Made by a program: the position numbers and the translations under genes. A stretch of DNA of 64,000 nucleotides from Paenibacillus riograndensis SBR5 (GTDB lineage: Bacteria; Bacillota; Bacilli; Paenibacillales; Paenibacillaceae): positions 2,185,001 through 2,249,000 of the forward strand of contig NZ_LN831776.1 of assembly GCF_000981585.1 (NCBI RefSeq), written 5' to 3'. This document shows, in pieces, positions 17,901 to 26,042 of this stretch (positions are counted from its first letter, which is position 1; each line of letters starts with the position of its first letter). The notes beneath the pieces are model-generated. The model did no database searches. It was not told the origin of the DNA and saw nothing but the letters and a program-made list of their open reading frames with translations.

Positions 17901-18848
17901 CATACCAATCTCAGCGGCTGGACCCAGGACTTGTCCATGGCTTCATGGATCGCCACAGGGGATGGCATTCGCGGGAAATACTCCAGCGACGCAAATCACA
18001 TGGCCCAAGAGCAGGCGGGTAATTTTACGTATGAAGCCGACATGAAGCTTGGTGAATCCGGCGGGGCGGGTTCGCTTCTGTTCCGTGCAAGCGGGGATGG
18101 GCGCAGCGGCTACTACTTGAATCTGGACCCGAACATGAAGTCTGTCCGCCTGTTCTACAAGCTCGACGGGCGGTTCGAGGAACGGCAGGTTCTGGCGAAA
18201 TATCCGGCCTTTATCCTGCCGGGTCAAACCTACAACATCAAGATTCAAGCGGAAGGCCCGCGCATCATCGTGTATATGGGAGGACGGCAGATCATGGACC
18301 TGAAGGACGGTACGTTTGCGGAGGGCCATTTCGGGCTTCATGTTTTTGGCGGGGAGGCTTCTTTTCAGAATGTAAAGGTGACCGGGGGAGCGCCAGCGGA
18401 CTTGATGACCTCAAGCCTGGTGAATACTGCCTCCGGGAAATCCCTGTATACAGACAGCCTGACAAATGGCGAAGCTGTTAAAGTGCGGAATGCCAATGAA
18501 GCCACGGATCAGAAATGGGTGTTTGTGCCGACAGGAGATGAAGCAGGCTCCTACTCCATCCGCACGACTGCCGGACAGGCGCTTGATCTGGACACCGGAC
18601 AGAATAGAATCCAGCTATATTCTTATCTGGGCTACAATAATCAGCGGTGGATCATCCAGAAGAATGAGGATGGCTCGGCTGCCATTATCTCTGCCCATCA
18701 ACATCTGGCTCTGGCCATATCCGGGGATGGCTCCAAACTTACTTTAGAGGAGTATCGAACAGATGAAATGCGTCAGAAGTGGAGAATAAACCCTGATTCA
18801 CATGGAAGCTTCAAAGGCACAGAAGAAATCAGGCCGTCAGCGGAGTGA
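14994..18848 (+). CDS. secreted multidomain GH32 fructan hydrolase (levanase/inulinase-like)
   Basis: The protein is 1284 aa from ATG 14994 (GGAGG upstream). A signal peptide covers about 1-35, then two LamG/DUF1080-like beta-sandwich modules to about residue 390. The GH32 catalytic domain has SDPNG (nucleophile Asp406), FRDP (Asp534) and WECPD (Glu585), with the GH32 C-terminal sandwich to about 870. A Big2-like Ig domain follows (about 878-966), a third LamG/DUF1080-like module (about 967-1135), and a ricin-B-like carbohydrate-binding domain with QKW/QRW motifs to the end. There is no LPxTG or SLH anchor, so release or sugar-mediated attachment is likely. WMNDPNG is replaced by GSASDPNG. 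It should cut polymeric levan or inulin outside and feed the adjacent importer. Confidence 0.9.
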   Translation: MKKKFRTVLCFLLVIGTVMASSGLYAVNPATGWAAPADQGTGEPDKEGLAINENAAKVITNLTGWQVKGKGEMKNTAEGLLLTSDPQQNVMAVSETAAEDFLYEADVMLKELKADTSLIFRSDDDGKNSYMLQLAPGSGVIRLKDAAGGAGKLYEERQVSLKEGEIYHLKVKAEGTSLKVYWGNQYKPVIEIQDSTYRSGRLGLHVRDGSALFQNITVSDLKGNLGPVLMNKGQWQPDLRGQKGTSANGSKAQRIYSRQAADLVYEGTISLGSNAAAALAFRSSADGVRGYEAVLAREGDQVGVKLAKADGTVVASSEHLYPSRTGAKHHVEIKAKGSRIQVFLDGYTPAAIDIQDTAYSTGHAGLVVKTGNAYFQETYLTDADSYYNETFRPRYHYSPVRGSASDPNGLVYFEGEYHLFHQDGGTWAHAVSKDMLNWKRLPIALPWNDYGHIWSGAAVADAANASGLFTDSGGKGLIAYYTSYNPDGPNGNQRIGLAYSKDKGRTWEYAKDRPIVIENPGKNGEDPGGWDFRDPKVVRDDGNNRWVMVVSGGDHIRFFTSTNLLDWTLTDNWGYGDYVRGGVWECPDLFPLTVQGTSQKKWVLMISTGANPATGGSDSEYFVGSLTAEGKFVNDNPAGKVLRTDFGKEYYASMSFSDMPDGRRVMLAWMSNWDYPFAFPTSGWKGELTVPREVTLVMTPEGLRLAQSPVKEIEQLRSRLFTAADKRVNSSSPNLLKGLVAGAYEIEAELEIPDGSTATEFGFNVREGADQKTVVGYKVGESQLFVDRSASGVTDFSSLFSTRHEAAMTAENKRIKLRILVDESSVEVFGNGGKAVFSEVIFPDPASRAMSFYSQGGMVKVISLKVNKLGPVWNSDSSAATRIAMDTADRELETGDSVTLQAAVENGPGNGVHPLKWKSSNEEVAGISAADFSQATLQAKKAGEAVITVSTPNGKASASLVVKVYGGEFHTNLSGWTQDLSMASWIATGDGIRGKYSSDANHMAQEQAGNFTYEADMKLGESGGAGSLLFRASGDGRSGYYLNLDPNMKSVRLFYKLDGRFEERQVLAKYPAFILPGQTYNIKIQAEGPRIIVYMGGRQIMDLKDGTFAEGHFGLHVFGGEASFQNVKVTGGAPADLMTSSLVNTASGKSLYTDSLTNGEAVKVRNANEATDQKWVFVPTGDEAGSYSIRTTAGQALDLDTGQNRIQLYSYLGYNNQRWIIQKNEDGSAAIISAHQHLALAISGDGSKLTLEEYRTDEMRQKWRINPDSHGSFKGTEEIRPSAE

Positions 18849-18922
18849 AGCGGACAGAGAAGACGAATGAGTGCTGAAGGGACGGCAGCGAAATCCGGTC
18901 AAGAAAAGTAGAGCAAGACGGC

Positions 18923-18966
18923 AAAAAGAGATCAACGGAGTCATTACCGTTGATCTCTTTTTTTAA
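18923..18966 (+). terminator. intrinsic terminator after secreted GH32
   Basis: A perfect 16-bp stem (18923-18938 with 18947-18962; core GAGATCAACGG) with an 8-nt loop ends in a long T-tract. Confidence 0.88.
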
Positions 18967-18989
18967 AAATTTATATGTTTTGGGGGAAG

Positions 18990-19100
18990 TGACGTCCGTA
19001 ATCCTGCGGAATAGCCGAATCTTCTATCCATAATTGCTCTCCTGTCCGTAACGGCTGCGGATCGATCGAGAAGGAATAGGGCGATCCGTCTTTACCGGTT
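18990..19100 (+). repeat. degenerate intergenic repeat, family D-like
   Basis: GTCCG-containing units at 18994 and 19044 are 50 bp apart and resemble the 5115-5245 repeat (CGGAATAGCCGAAT, CTCCTGTCCGTAACGG). Sequence to 19100 is more degenerate. It is part of the 569-bp gene-free stretch 18849-19417. Confidence 0.45.
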
Positions 19101-19107
19101 CCTCGCA

Positions 19108-19305
19108 GGTGCTAGTTGGAAAAAGGGAACTTATTTTTCCAAAAATCAAGAAATCCTGAGATTGAAGTGGAAAAAGTAAACTTAATTGGGCTACTTCTCC
19201 TGTCTCATGGCGAAATGAGCTGAATTAGTGTCCCTTTTTCCACTTCATCTGCCCGAGGGTAGGGTACTCCCGCAAATTAGTGTACCTTTTTCCACTTAAA
19301 AAGTT
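19108..19305. repeat. intergenic repeat family B, two direct plus two inverted units
   Basis: Two units of type AGTGGAAAAAGTAAACTTAATT (GGA anchors at 19118 and 19169, 51 bp) are followed by two in reverse (AATTAGTGTACCTTTTTCCACTT; anchors 19239 and 19291, 52 bp). The same 2+2 arrangement occurs at 44841-45022. No gene is seen in it. Confidence 0.7.
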
Positions 19306-19344
19306 GCCGTAGGATTTATGGGGAGTCGTTCTCCAGGTAACGCT

Positions 19345-19398
19345 AGAACCAAGACGGCTGCGCTGTCCCGTGGAGGACCGCACAGCCGTTTTGGTTCT
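19345..19398. terminator. long hairpin at the 3' end of the MFS gene
   Basis: A 19-bp stem (19345-19363 with 19380-19398) has one G-T pair and one mismatch and lies 20 nt past the stop codon of the leftward MFS gene. It lacks a T-tract on either strand, so it may protect the mRNA 3' end or be a weak terminator. Confidence 0.5.
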
Positions 19399-19417
19399 GA
19401 AGCCACTTTTGCAGCCC

Positions 19418-20914
19418 TCACGCTTTTTCAGCAATAGCCTGCTTCAGCTGCGCTCCGGGCTCCTGATCGGAAGCCTGCCCGACCCGTTTGATGAAGAAGG
19501 CCAGCAGCAAGCCGATGATGCCGATACCTACAATGACGAGATAGGCATCGTTGATCCCCTGGATAGAAGCTTCCATAATCATATGTTCCTTGGAGGCGCC
19601 TTTTGCTCCGCCTGCAGCCATCATATCCATCAAGTGTGTTGTGGTACGGCTGGTCATCACGGTGACGAGCAGGGAAGTTCCTACGGCACCGGCCACTTGC
19701 CGGATCGTATTGGAGATCGCCGTTCCGTGCGCATTCAGCTTGGAAGGCAATTGATTCAAGCCTAAGGTCTGAATAGGCATGAGCAGCAATGCCATCCCGA
19801 TCCGCCGGCCGGTTGACATCAGCACCAGGTACGTGTAATTGGTCGAATCCGTCAGGTTCACAAAGCTCAGAGTCGTTACAATGGTGATCAGCAGACCGGT
19901 GACGGCAAGCCATTTGGCTCCGAACCGGTCGAACAGCTTGCCGGTGACCGGCATCAGCAGCCCCATGACAAGCGCGCCGGGAAGCAGCAGCAAGCCGGAT
20001 TCCATCGCTGTATAGCCGCGGGCATTCTGCAGATACAGAGGCAGGAGCATCATATCCGCATACATGATGATCGTAACTGCGATATTAATAATCGTAGTTA
20101 ACGAAAACATGTTGTATTTAAAGACCCGGAGATCAAGCAGCGGGCTGGAAGAAGCCAGCTGCCGCCAGGTGAACAAACCGAGCGACAGGACGCCGGCTGC
20201 CAGAGTAGCAATTACCTCTGCGCTCGACCATCCTGCGCTGGCTGCCCGGCTGAAGCCATACAGCAATGTTCCGAAGCCGACGGTGGAGAGGATGACGCTG
20301 GCCAGGTCAATTTTGGGGTACGAGCGTTCCGCTACATTCTTCAAATAGATAAATCCGCAGATAATTACAATGGCAGTCAGCGGGAGCATCCCGTAAAACA
20401 TAGTCTCCCATGAATAATGCTCCAAAATATATCCGGCCAGCGTAGGGCCGATTGCAGGTGCAAAAATAATCGCTAACCCGACCATACCCATGGCTGCTCC
20501 GCGTTTTTCGCGGGGGAAGAGGGTTAAGATGACGTTGGTAAGCAGCGGCATAATAATCCCGGCGCCGGCGGCCTGAATCATTCGCCCGGTCAGCAGAATG
20601 GGGAAGCTGGTTGCCAGGGCCGATACAACCGTTCCGGCCAAAAATATAAACATCGAGCTCTGGAACAGCTCACGCGTGGTGAACCGCTGCATCAGAAAGG
20701 CTGTAATCGGGATGAGTACCCCGTTAACCAGCATATACCCGGTGGTCAGCCATTGCGCCGTAGCAGCCGTAATATTAAAATCATGCATTAGTTCCGGCGT
20801 GGCAACGCTCATGACCGTCTGGTTCAGTGTCGCCAGAAAGGCGCCCAAAATCATAATGAACAATATGGGGCCTTTTTTCACGGAACTGCTTATTGCTTCT
20901 GTCTTGTTACTCAC
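19418..20914 (-). CDS. DHA2 family drug efflux MFS transporter (EmrB/QacA type)
   Basis: The protein is 498 aa from a GTG at 20914, which has AAGGATGGA upstream; an ATG at 20944 has no such site. It has 14 predicted transmembrane segments and family motifs including the early LGAFLATLNQTVMSVATPEL, the GRMIQAAGAGIIMPL motif in segment 4-5 and RGAAMGMVGLAIIFAPAIGP in segment 5 (antiporter motif C). It probably exports toxic organic compounds in exchange for protons. It is divergent from a TetR gene, a standard repressor/pump pair, and the intergenic TACAA/TTGTA dyads are candidate operators. Confidence 0.92.
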   Translation of the reverse strand: MSNKTEAISSSVKKGPILFIMILGAFLATLNQTVMSVATPELMHDFNITAATAQWLTTGYMLVNGVLIPITAFLMQRFTTRELFQSSMFIFLAGTVVSALATSFPILLTGRMIQAAGAGIIMPLLTNVILTLFPREKRGAAMGMVGLAIIFAPAIGPTLAGYILEHYSWETMFYGMLPLTAIVIICGFIYLKNVAERSYPKIDLASVILSTVGFGTLLYGFSRAASAGWSSAEVIATLAAGVLSLGLFTWRQLASSSPLLDLRVFKYNMFSLTTIINIAVTIIMYADMMLLPLYLQNARGYTAMESGLLLLPGALVMGLLMPVTGKLFDRFGAKWLAVTGLLITIVTTLSFVNLTDSTNYTYLVLMSTGRRIGMALLLMPIQTLGLNQLPSKLNAHGTAISNTIRQVAGAVGTSLLVTVMTSRTTTHLMDMMAAGGAKGASKEHMIMEASIQGINDAYLVIVGIGIIGLLLAFFIKRVGQASDQEPGAQLKQAIAEKA

Positions 20915-20952
20915 TCCACTCCATCCTTTCAAATCGCCGATCATAGACTAAA

Positions 20953-20981
20953 TTTACAATGTGTTGTATAGTTTACAATGT
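20953..20981. promoter_or_regulatory. candidate TetR operator at the MFS promoter
   Basis: TACAA-TGTG-TTGTA at 20955-20968 is a 14-bp dyad. TTTACAATGT is present twice, at 20953 and 20972. A related TACAATCGGTTGATA lies at 21050-21064, closer to the TetR gene. The placement between the divergent MFS and TetR genes fits autoregulated repression; binding is inferred. Confidence 0.45.
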
Positions 20982-21147
20982 ATAAAGTTGATTATAGATG
21001 AAATTTTCATGCAAGCAAGCAACGATTTTCGTGAAAGTGTTTATTAGTTTACAATCGGTTGATATTTGTAGCTTTTCAGCCTGAAAAACTACAAATTTGA
21101 AGAAAATGTAGTCTGCCTGTAAAAGGTAGAAGAATGGAGAGAGCAGG

Positions 21148-21732
21148 ATGAATCATACAACGCCCCGTACGGATCCCCGTGTAGTCCGAACGCGTGAGCT
21201 GCTTAAAGATGCTGTTGTGGAACTGATGGAAGAAATGAATGTCCAGAAAATATCGGTAAACCGGATTGCAGAGCGGGCCAAGATTAACCGGGTTACTTTT
21301 TATCTTCATTATAAGGATATCCCGGACATGCTGGAAAAGATGGCGGATGAAATGGTCGAGGACATAACCAGGGTAGTGAACAGCAATGCTGCGGGGAATT
21401 CAGAGCCGGGAGAACATGAGGACTGGCCCGTCCTTGAGAACCTGCTTAAGTATATTGCCGAAAATGCGAGATTCTACAAGACGGTGCTTACCTCAAGACG
21501 AAGCTCGATTTTTTCGGATCGCCTGTTCAATCTGATTGCTGATATGATTGCTGCACGGGTGGAGAGAGGGGTGAGTGCCGCCGACACTTCCCAAGTATCT
21601 ATACAGAAGGATATTGCGACCTGGTACGGCTCCGCCGCCTTGATTGGTACAATTATCGCCTGGCTGCGGAATGACATGCCGTATACGCCTTCTTACCTTG
21701 CGAAACAGATCACTTCGCTGCGCTCGAAATAA
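21148..21732 (+). CDS. TetR/AcrR family regulator of the adjacent MFS pump
   Basis: This 194-aa protein has the TetR helix-turn-helix near residues 25-60 (VQKISVNRIAERAKINRVTF, then YLHYKD) and a C-terminal all-helical domain of the TetR_C type (SRRSSIFSDRLFNLIADMIA; WYGSAALIGTIIAWLRNDMP), common in Bacillales regulators. An AGAGAGCAGG stretch precedes the ATG. The divergent gene encodes a drug efflux pump, so a ligand-released repressor of that pump is likely. The ligand is unknown. Confidence 0.9.
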   Translation: MNHTTPRTDPRVVRTRELLKDAVVELMEEMNVQKISVNRIAERAKINRVTFYLHYKDIPDMLEKMADEMVEDITRVVNSNAAGNSEPGEHEDWPVLENLLKYIAENARFYKTVLTSRRSSIFSDRLFNLIADMIAARVERGVSAADTSQVSIQKDIATWYGSAALIGTIIAWLRNDMPYTPSYLAKQITSLRSK

Positions 21733-21863
21733 ACCCGAATTCATTGTAAGGAGCTTCAGCGATATCATAGTAGGATTCATTGTATATTTCCTTATCCCTG
21801 CGGGTAATAACTAACAGTTAACCAGTTCGTGTTAGGCGGGAACGGGAAAGGGGCGTGTGACCA

Positions 21864-22640
21864 GTGAAACGTAAACTATTGATAACGGGAGCTGCGGGCA
21901 GAATAGGAAATGTGATTTACCGGGGGCTGCAGGAAGACGGCCGGTATGATGTTGCGGGTGCGGATATACAAGCAGATGAATCACAAGGAATCGTCCAAAT
22001 GGATGTCGCGGATGAAGCACGTCTGGCGGAGTTGACACAGGGTGTCGATACGGTGCTTCATTTCGCCTGGATCAAGGATAATGAAGATTTCCTGGGAAAG
22101 GTGCTGCCGGGAAATGTGAGTGGGGCGTACAAGTTATTTGAAGCGGCGGTGCAAAACGGAGTGCGGCGCATGGTATTCGCCAGTTCCAACCATGCTACCG
22201 GCTTTTATAAGACAGATGAAAAAACGGAGCCGACGGACCCTTACCGGCCGGATAGCTTTTATGGGCTGAGCAAATGCTATATTGAACTGCTTGGCCGCCT
22301 ATATTCCGACCAAGGCAAAATCTCATCTTTCAATATCCGAATCGGCAACTTTCCCGGGGACGACCGTCCTCATTCGGAACGCGCGGGGCATATCTGGATT
22401 TCTGAACGCGACATGCTGCAACTGATCGTTTGCTGCATTGAAGCGGATGAGGGGCTGAAATATTTGAATCTATATGGTACCTCTGCCAATAGCGACAACT
22501 ATTACAACATCGGTTACCTGGAGGATTTAATCGGATATAGGCCGCAAGATGACGCTACCAAGCTGCTTGAGCAAGCCAAAGCAGCGGGTAGGGAGGTTCG
22601 TCAGGACGAAACGGTCTATCAGGGCGGACAAGAGCTGTAA
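21864..22640 (+). CDS. NAD(P)-dependent epimerase/dehydratase, uronate dehydrogenase-like
   Basis: This 258-aa protein starts at GTG 21864, after a GAAAGGGG stretch. It is an extended short-chain dehydrogenase with the Rossmann motif GAAGRIG at 9-15 and the catalytic YGLSK at 133-137, preceded by FASSNHATGFY. The shortened C-terminal substrate domain and the SSNHATGFY segment resemble uronate dehydrogenases, which oxidise glucuronate or galacturonate to the lactone. No other uronate gene is near, so the substrate is uncertain. It converges on the ABC ATPase gene, leaving only 17 nt between stops. Confidence 0.85.
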   Translation: MKRKLLITGAAGRIGNVIYRGLQEDGRYDVAGADIQADESQGIVQMDVADEARLAELTQGVDTVLHFAWIKDNEDFLGKVLPGNVSGAYKLFEAAVQNGVRRMVFASSNHATGFYKTDEKTEPTDPYRPDSFYGLSKCYIELLGRLYSDQGKISSFNIRIGNFPGDDRPHSERAGHIWISERDMLQLIVCCIEADEGLKYLNLYGTSANSDNYYNIGYLEDLIGYRPQDDATKLLEQAKAAGREVRQDETVYQGGQEL

Positions 22641-22657
22641 GAAATCAGTCCTGTCAG

Positions 22658-23437
22658 TCAATTTTGAGCGGCACGCACATAGACCCGTTCTCCATGCCGT
22701 TCCACGATCACTTCGGATTCAAAGAAATCGCTCAGCACCCCGGCTGTCAGAACTTCAGAGGTCAGGCCGCTTTGCACGACTTGGCCTCTCCGCAGCAGCA
22801 GGGTGTGGCTGAACACTGGCAGAATTTCTTCAGTGTGGTGGGTAACATAGATTAGCGTCGGCATTTCTTTTGACAGGGCTAATTCACGGATGCTGTCCAG
22901 CAGCCGTTCCCGTGAGAACAGATCCAGGCCGTTGCAGGGCTCGTCCAGGATCAGCACACGGGGATCTGCCATCAGCGCACGGGCAATGAGCAGCTTTTGC
23001 TTCTCGCCCTGGGAGCAGGTTCTGTACTCCCGGTCCCATAAGTGAAAGCAGCCCAGCTGCTTCATCAGCTCTCCGGCACGCACGGTGTCCTGCTCTGTCA
23101 AGTGGTCATACAGGCCAATAGTGGCATGTTTGCCGCTGATGACAACGTTCTGTGTACGGTCGGTGCCATAGAGCTTCTCCTGCAGGGAGGAGCTTACCCA
23201 GCCGATGGATTTGCGCATTTCACGCAGGTCTACTTCGCCGTAACGTTCACCCAGCACAGAGATGCTGCCGGTTGTGGGCCAGAGGTACCCGGTGATCATA
23301 TTTAACAGCGTGGTTTTGCCGGACCCGTTCAAGCCGAGTAGCGCCCAATGCTCACCTGGACGTACGGTCCAGTTAACTCCGTTCAGCAAGGTGTGGATGC
23401 CTTGGGTCCACGTTACATCGTGCAAATCAATAATCAT
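22658..23437 (-). CDS. stand-alone ABC transporter ATP-binding protein, YlmA-like
   Basis: This 259-aa protein is a single nucleotide-binding domain with Walker A GLNGSGKT at 35-42, signature CSQGEKQK at 141-148, Walker B VLILDEP at 161-167 and the switch His in YVTHH. The signature has Cys-Ser-Gln-Gly in place of LSGGQ, which is typical of the YlmA/ModF-like group. No permease or binding protein is adjacent, so a partner elsewhere or a non-transport role is possible. Confidence 0.88.
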   Translation of the reverse strand: MIIDLHDVTWTQGIHTLLNGVNWTVRPGEHWALLGLNGSGKTTLLNMITGYLWPTTGSISVLGERYGEVDLREMRKSIGWVSSSLQEKLYGTDRTQNVVISGKHATIGLYDHLTEQDTVRAGELMKQLGCFHLWDREYRTCSQGEKQKLLIARALMADPRVLILDEPCNGLDLFSRERLLDSIRELALSKEMPTLIYVTHHTEEILPVFSHTLLLRRGQVVQSGLTSEVLTAGVLSDFFESEVIVERHGERVYVRAAQN

Positions 23438-23560
23438 GAGAGTGACCTTCTTTCTGCAGCTATATTGTTCATATCATAAACCGCTCCAAGCTGAAAGTCA
23501 TTGTGCAAAGTGCTCGTAAATGGAGCACTTTTTGCTATAATGGCAGCAGGTGATGATCGT

Positions 23561-24373
23561 ATGGAGATTAATTTACTGACCGATACCTTTGAACTGTGGA
23601 AAGGCAAAAACGGCTTTGCGAACACTCCGCATGCGCATGCGGACTGGTATCAGGTCACCTTGCCCGTACAAGGGACATGTGACTTACTGCAGAACAGGCA
23701 AACCTATCTTCTTCAGCCGGGTGAAGGTCTGCTGCAGCATCCCGGAACCGAACATTCTTTTCAGGTTGGAGCTTTATCGGCGGTGATCGTAATTAAGTTC
23801 CGCGGCAGTCTGCTGAATCATAAGGCGCCCGGAGACTCACAGGAATACAGGCTGGCGCGGGATTTTAACCCCAAAGAGATCACTGCGCTCTTCCGCAGCT
23901 GGTCATATGAATTGCTGGGGAATGAAACGGACTCTCTAATGGTCCAGCAAATGGAGTTTCAGGTGCAGCTATACCTTGAGCGGCTGTTGCAGGGAGAAGG
24001 GGAATCAGACCGGCCCGGCCTGCAAAATTCTGTCTCTCGTCCCTATACGTCTGATCCCCACATGACCCGGGTACTCGATTATCTGCATAGCTGCTATATG
24101 ACAGCTGTTGATATTGAGTCCATGGCTGCCATTGCCCTGCAGAGCCGGTATCATTTTATCCGTTCATTCAAGCAGTTGACGCAGTTCACGCCTTATCAGT
24201 ATGTATTGAGACTTCGTATAAACGAAGCCGGAAAAAGGCTGCGGCTGTCCGAGGAATCGGTAACAGACATCAGCTTCAGCCTGGGATTCTCCAGTGTTAC
24301 TCAGTTCTACCGGACCTTTCTGCGCTTAAAAGGCATGACCCCGACACAATACCGCAAGCGTACAAGCATTTAA
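23561..24373 (+). CDS. AraC family transcriptional regulator
   Basis: The protein is 270 aa from ATG 23561, with AGGTGAT upstream; the frame opens earlier at 23501 but without a site. The N-terminal half is a cupin sensor (HAHADWYQVTLPVQGTCDLL, GLLQHPGTEHSFQ). The C-terminal helix-turn-helix pair ends SVTQFYRTFLRLKGMTPTQY. The gene is divergent from the ABC ATPase at 22658 and may control it, although no regulatory link is visible. Confidence 0.9.
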   Translation: MEINLLTDTFELWKGKNGFANTPHAHADWYQVTLPVQGTCDLLQNRQTYLLQPGEGLLQHPGTEHSFQVGALSAVIVIKFRGSLLNHKAPGDSQEYRLARDFNPKEITALFRSWSYELLGNETDSLMVQQMEFQVQLYLERLLQGEGESDRPGLQNSVSRPYTSDPHMTRVLDYLHSCYMTAVDIESMAAIALQSRYHFIRSFKQLTQFTPYQYVLRLRINEAGKRLRLSEESVTDISFSLGFSSVTQFYRTFLRLKGMTPTQYRKRTSI

Positions 24374-24448
24374 TTCTTTCATGCGAGCCTGAAAAGCTAA
24401 GATGGGCCTATCGGGCCGCTTGTGCGCCGATTCGATTCGAAACTAATC

Positions 24449-24582
24449 TATTGCCCTCTGTACAGCAGAAGGTAGCGGAAAAGGTGTTTTTAAGCAGCAG
24501 GCAAGAAATCAATTGCACAAAATACAGCAGAATGCGGTTTACCCAAAAATAAGGAGCATTCTGCTGCATAAAGTGCAATTGC
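24449..24582. repeat. intergenic repeat family A, mixed orientation
   Basis: Two units on the minus strand (anchors 24455 and 24517, 62 bp apart) and one on the plus strand (anchor 24574) share the GCTGTAnnnnnTGCAATnGA core. The 33 bases at 24502-24534, reverse-complemented, match 56410-56442 with a single difference. Confidence 0.7.
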
Positions 24583-24594
24583 GATTAGAGGGGA

Positions 24595-24690
24595 GTGCAG
24601 TCACGTTCAGAGAAAGGTGCAGTCACGATCAGTCACGCTCAAAAGAAAGTACAGCCACATTCAGAAGGGAAAATCACGCCCAGGATGCTC
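24595..24690 (+). repeat. short degenerate tandem repeat
   Basis: GTGCAGTCACG occurs at 24595 and 24617 and as GTACAGCCACA at 24649, with TCAGA(A/G)-rich linkers (spacing 22 and 32). Together with the family A repeat it fills the 24374-24738 gap. Confidence 0.5.
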
Positions 24691-24738
24691 CTTGGCACTC
24701 TGAAATCAACAACCGGATTTTGACCAGCCGTACCTCCA

Positions 24739-26010
24739 TTACTGCACACTGAGATTATCCCAGTTGACCTGGAACTCCTTCAGCATTCCTTCTTTGGTCA
24801 GCTTGCCGCCGAGATAACCCTGGATGTTGCTGGATAATTCCTGCGGCATGCCGTTAGGCAGACGCGACCAGTTCCAGGTCAAGGCCTGATCCTTATCCGT
24901 ATATTCCAGCACCTCTGATCCAAGGGCACCCAGATCCTCCTTGGTTCCCTGGATGCTGTCGAGCGCAGGAATGAACTGGAATTCCTTGGTGATATACTTT
25001 TTGCCCGTTTCCGAGGTGACCAGCCAGTCGAGGAAGACTTTGGCCTCCTCCTTGACGGGGGAGAACTTGTTGACGACCCAATTGCTTGGGACCCCTACAT
25101 AGAGTTTGTCGTTGTCTTCCGGCGTATCGTCAATCGGCATCGGCAGGATGCCCAGATTCAGATCCGGGTCGATGCCGTCGATCTGGCCTTGGGTCCAGTT
25201 GCCCTGCTGCATCATCGCTGCCTCCCCGCTGGCCACCATAGTGACCTGGGTATTATAGTCGGTCGAGAGCGGGTTTTTGTTGCCATATTCTACCGTCAGG
25301 TCCAGCAGATCAAGCCACTTGGAGAACACCGGATCTCCGGCGAAATGCTTGGAGCCGTCTGTCAGACCGGCGATGAAGCTTTCAGGATCGGGCTGCTGGG
25401 CGAAGGCTACGTTCACATTGTGGTTGCCGAGCACGAACCATTCCTGATACCCGTTGGCAAAAGGAGTGATGCCCGCGGCCTTCAGTTTTTCGGCCGCCTC
25501 CCGCAGCGCGGTCAGGGTGAGCGGCTTTTGGGTAATTCCGGCCTGCTTGAACAGATCCTTATTATAAATGAAGCCGTACCCTTCCAGATTCATCGGCATG
25601 CCGTACAGTTTGCCGTTTACGGTCATTTGTTCAGCGGCCAGCGGCTTCACATCCTTGGCCCAGGCTTCCCCGCTCAGGTCCTCCAGATATTCCAGCCACA
25701 TATCGCGTTCATTATTGCCGCCGATGGTGAAGATATCCGGCTCATCCCCGGAAGAAAACTTCGCCCGCAGGGAGGCGCCATAGTCGCTGCCGCCGCCGAC
25801 GCTCTGAATCTCCAGCCGGATGTCCGGGTGTTCCTTCTCGAATTCAGTCTTCAGCTTAGCCAGCGCTTCGGATATTTCGACCTTGAACTGGTAGATATGC
25901 ACGGTTTTGATCCCGCCCGCCTCGTCCGTGCCGCGTCCGCAGCCGGCTGTCAGCGCAGCCAGCAGCAGGGAGCAGGCGAGGAGAAGTCCACGGATTTTTC
26001 TCATATTCAT
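24739..26010 (-). CDS. sugar ABC transporter substrate-binding lipoprotein (CUT1 type)
   Basis: This 423-aa protein has a signal peptide with lipobox LTAGC (Cys24) and a type-1 sugar-binding fold. EKEHPDIRLEIQSVGGGSDY, FSSGDEPDIFTIGG and MMQQGNWTQGQIDGIDP are typical of maltose/oligosaccharide-binding proteins. It is the third and last gene of a leftward operon with two permeases. No glycosidase, regulator or ATPase is in the operon, so the sugar is unknown; a shared MsmX-like ATPase is expected elsewhere. Confidence 0.93.
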   Translation of the reverse strand: MNMRKIRGLLLACSLLLAALTAGCGRGTDEAGGIKTVHIYQFKVEISEALAKLKTEFEKEHPDIRLEIQSVGGGSDYGASLRAKFSSGDEPDIFTIGGNNERDMWLEYLEDLSGEAWAKDVKPLAAEQMTVNGKLYGMPMNLEGYGFIYNKDLFKQAGITQKPLTLTALREAAEKLKAAGITPFANGYQEWFVLGNHNVNVAFAQQPDPESFIAGLTDGSKHFAGDPVFSKWLDLLDLTVEYGNKNPLSTDYNTQVTMVASGEAAMMQQGNWTQGQIDGIDPDLNLGILPMPIDDTPEDNDKLYVGVPSNWVVNKFSPVKEEAKVFLDWLVTSETGKKYITKEFQFIPALDSIQGTKEDLGALGSEVLEYTDKDQALTWNWSRLPNGMPQELSSNIQGYLGGKLTKEGMLKEFQVNWDNLSVQ

Positions 26011-26042
26011 TCATCCTCTCTGCCTGAAAGTTACTGCTATTC

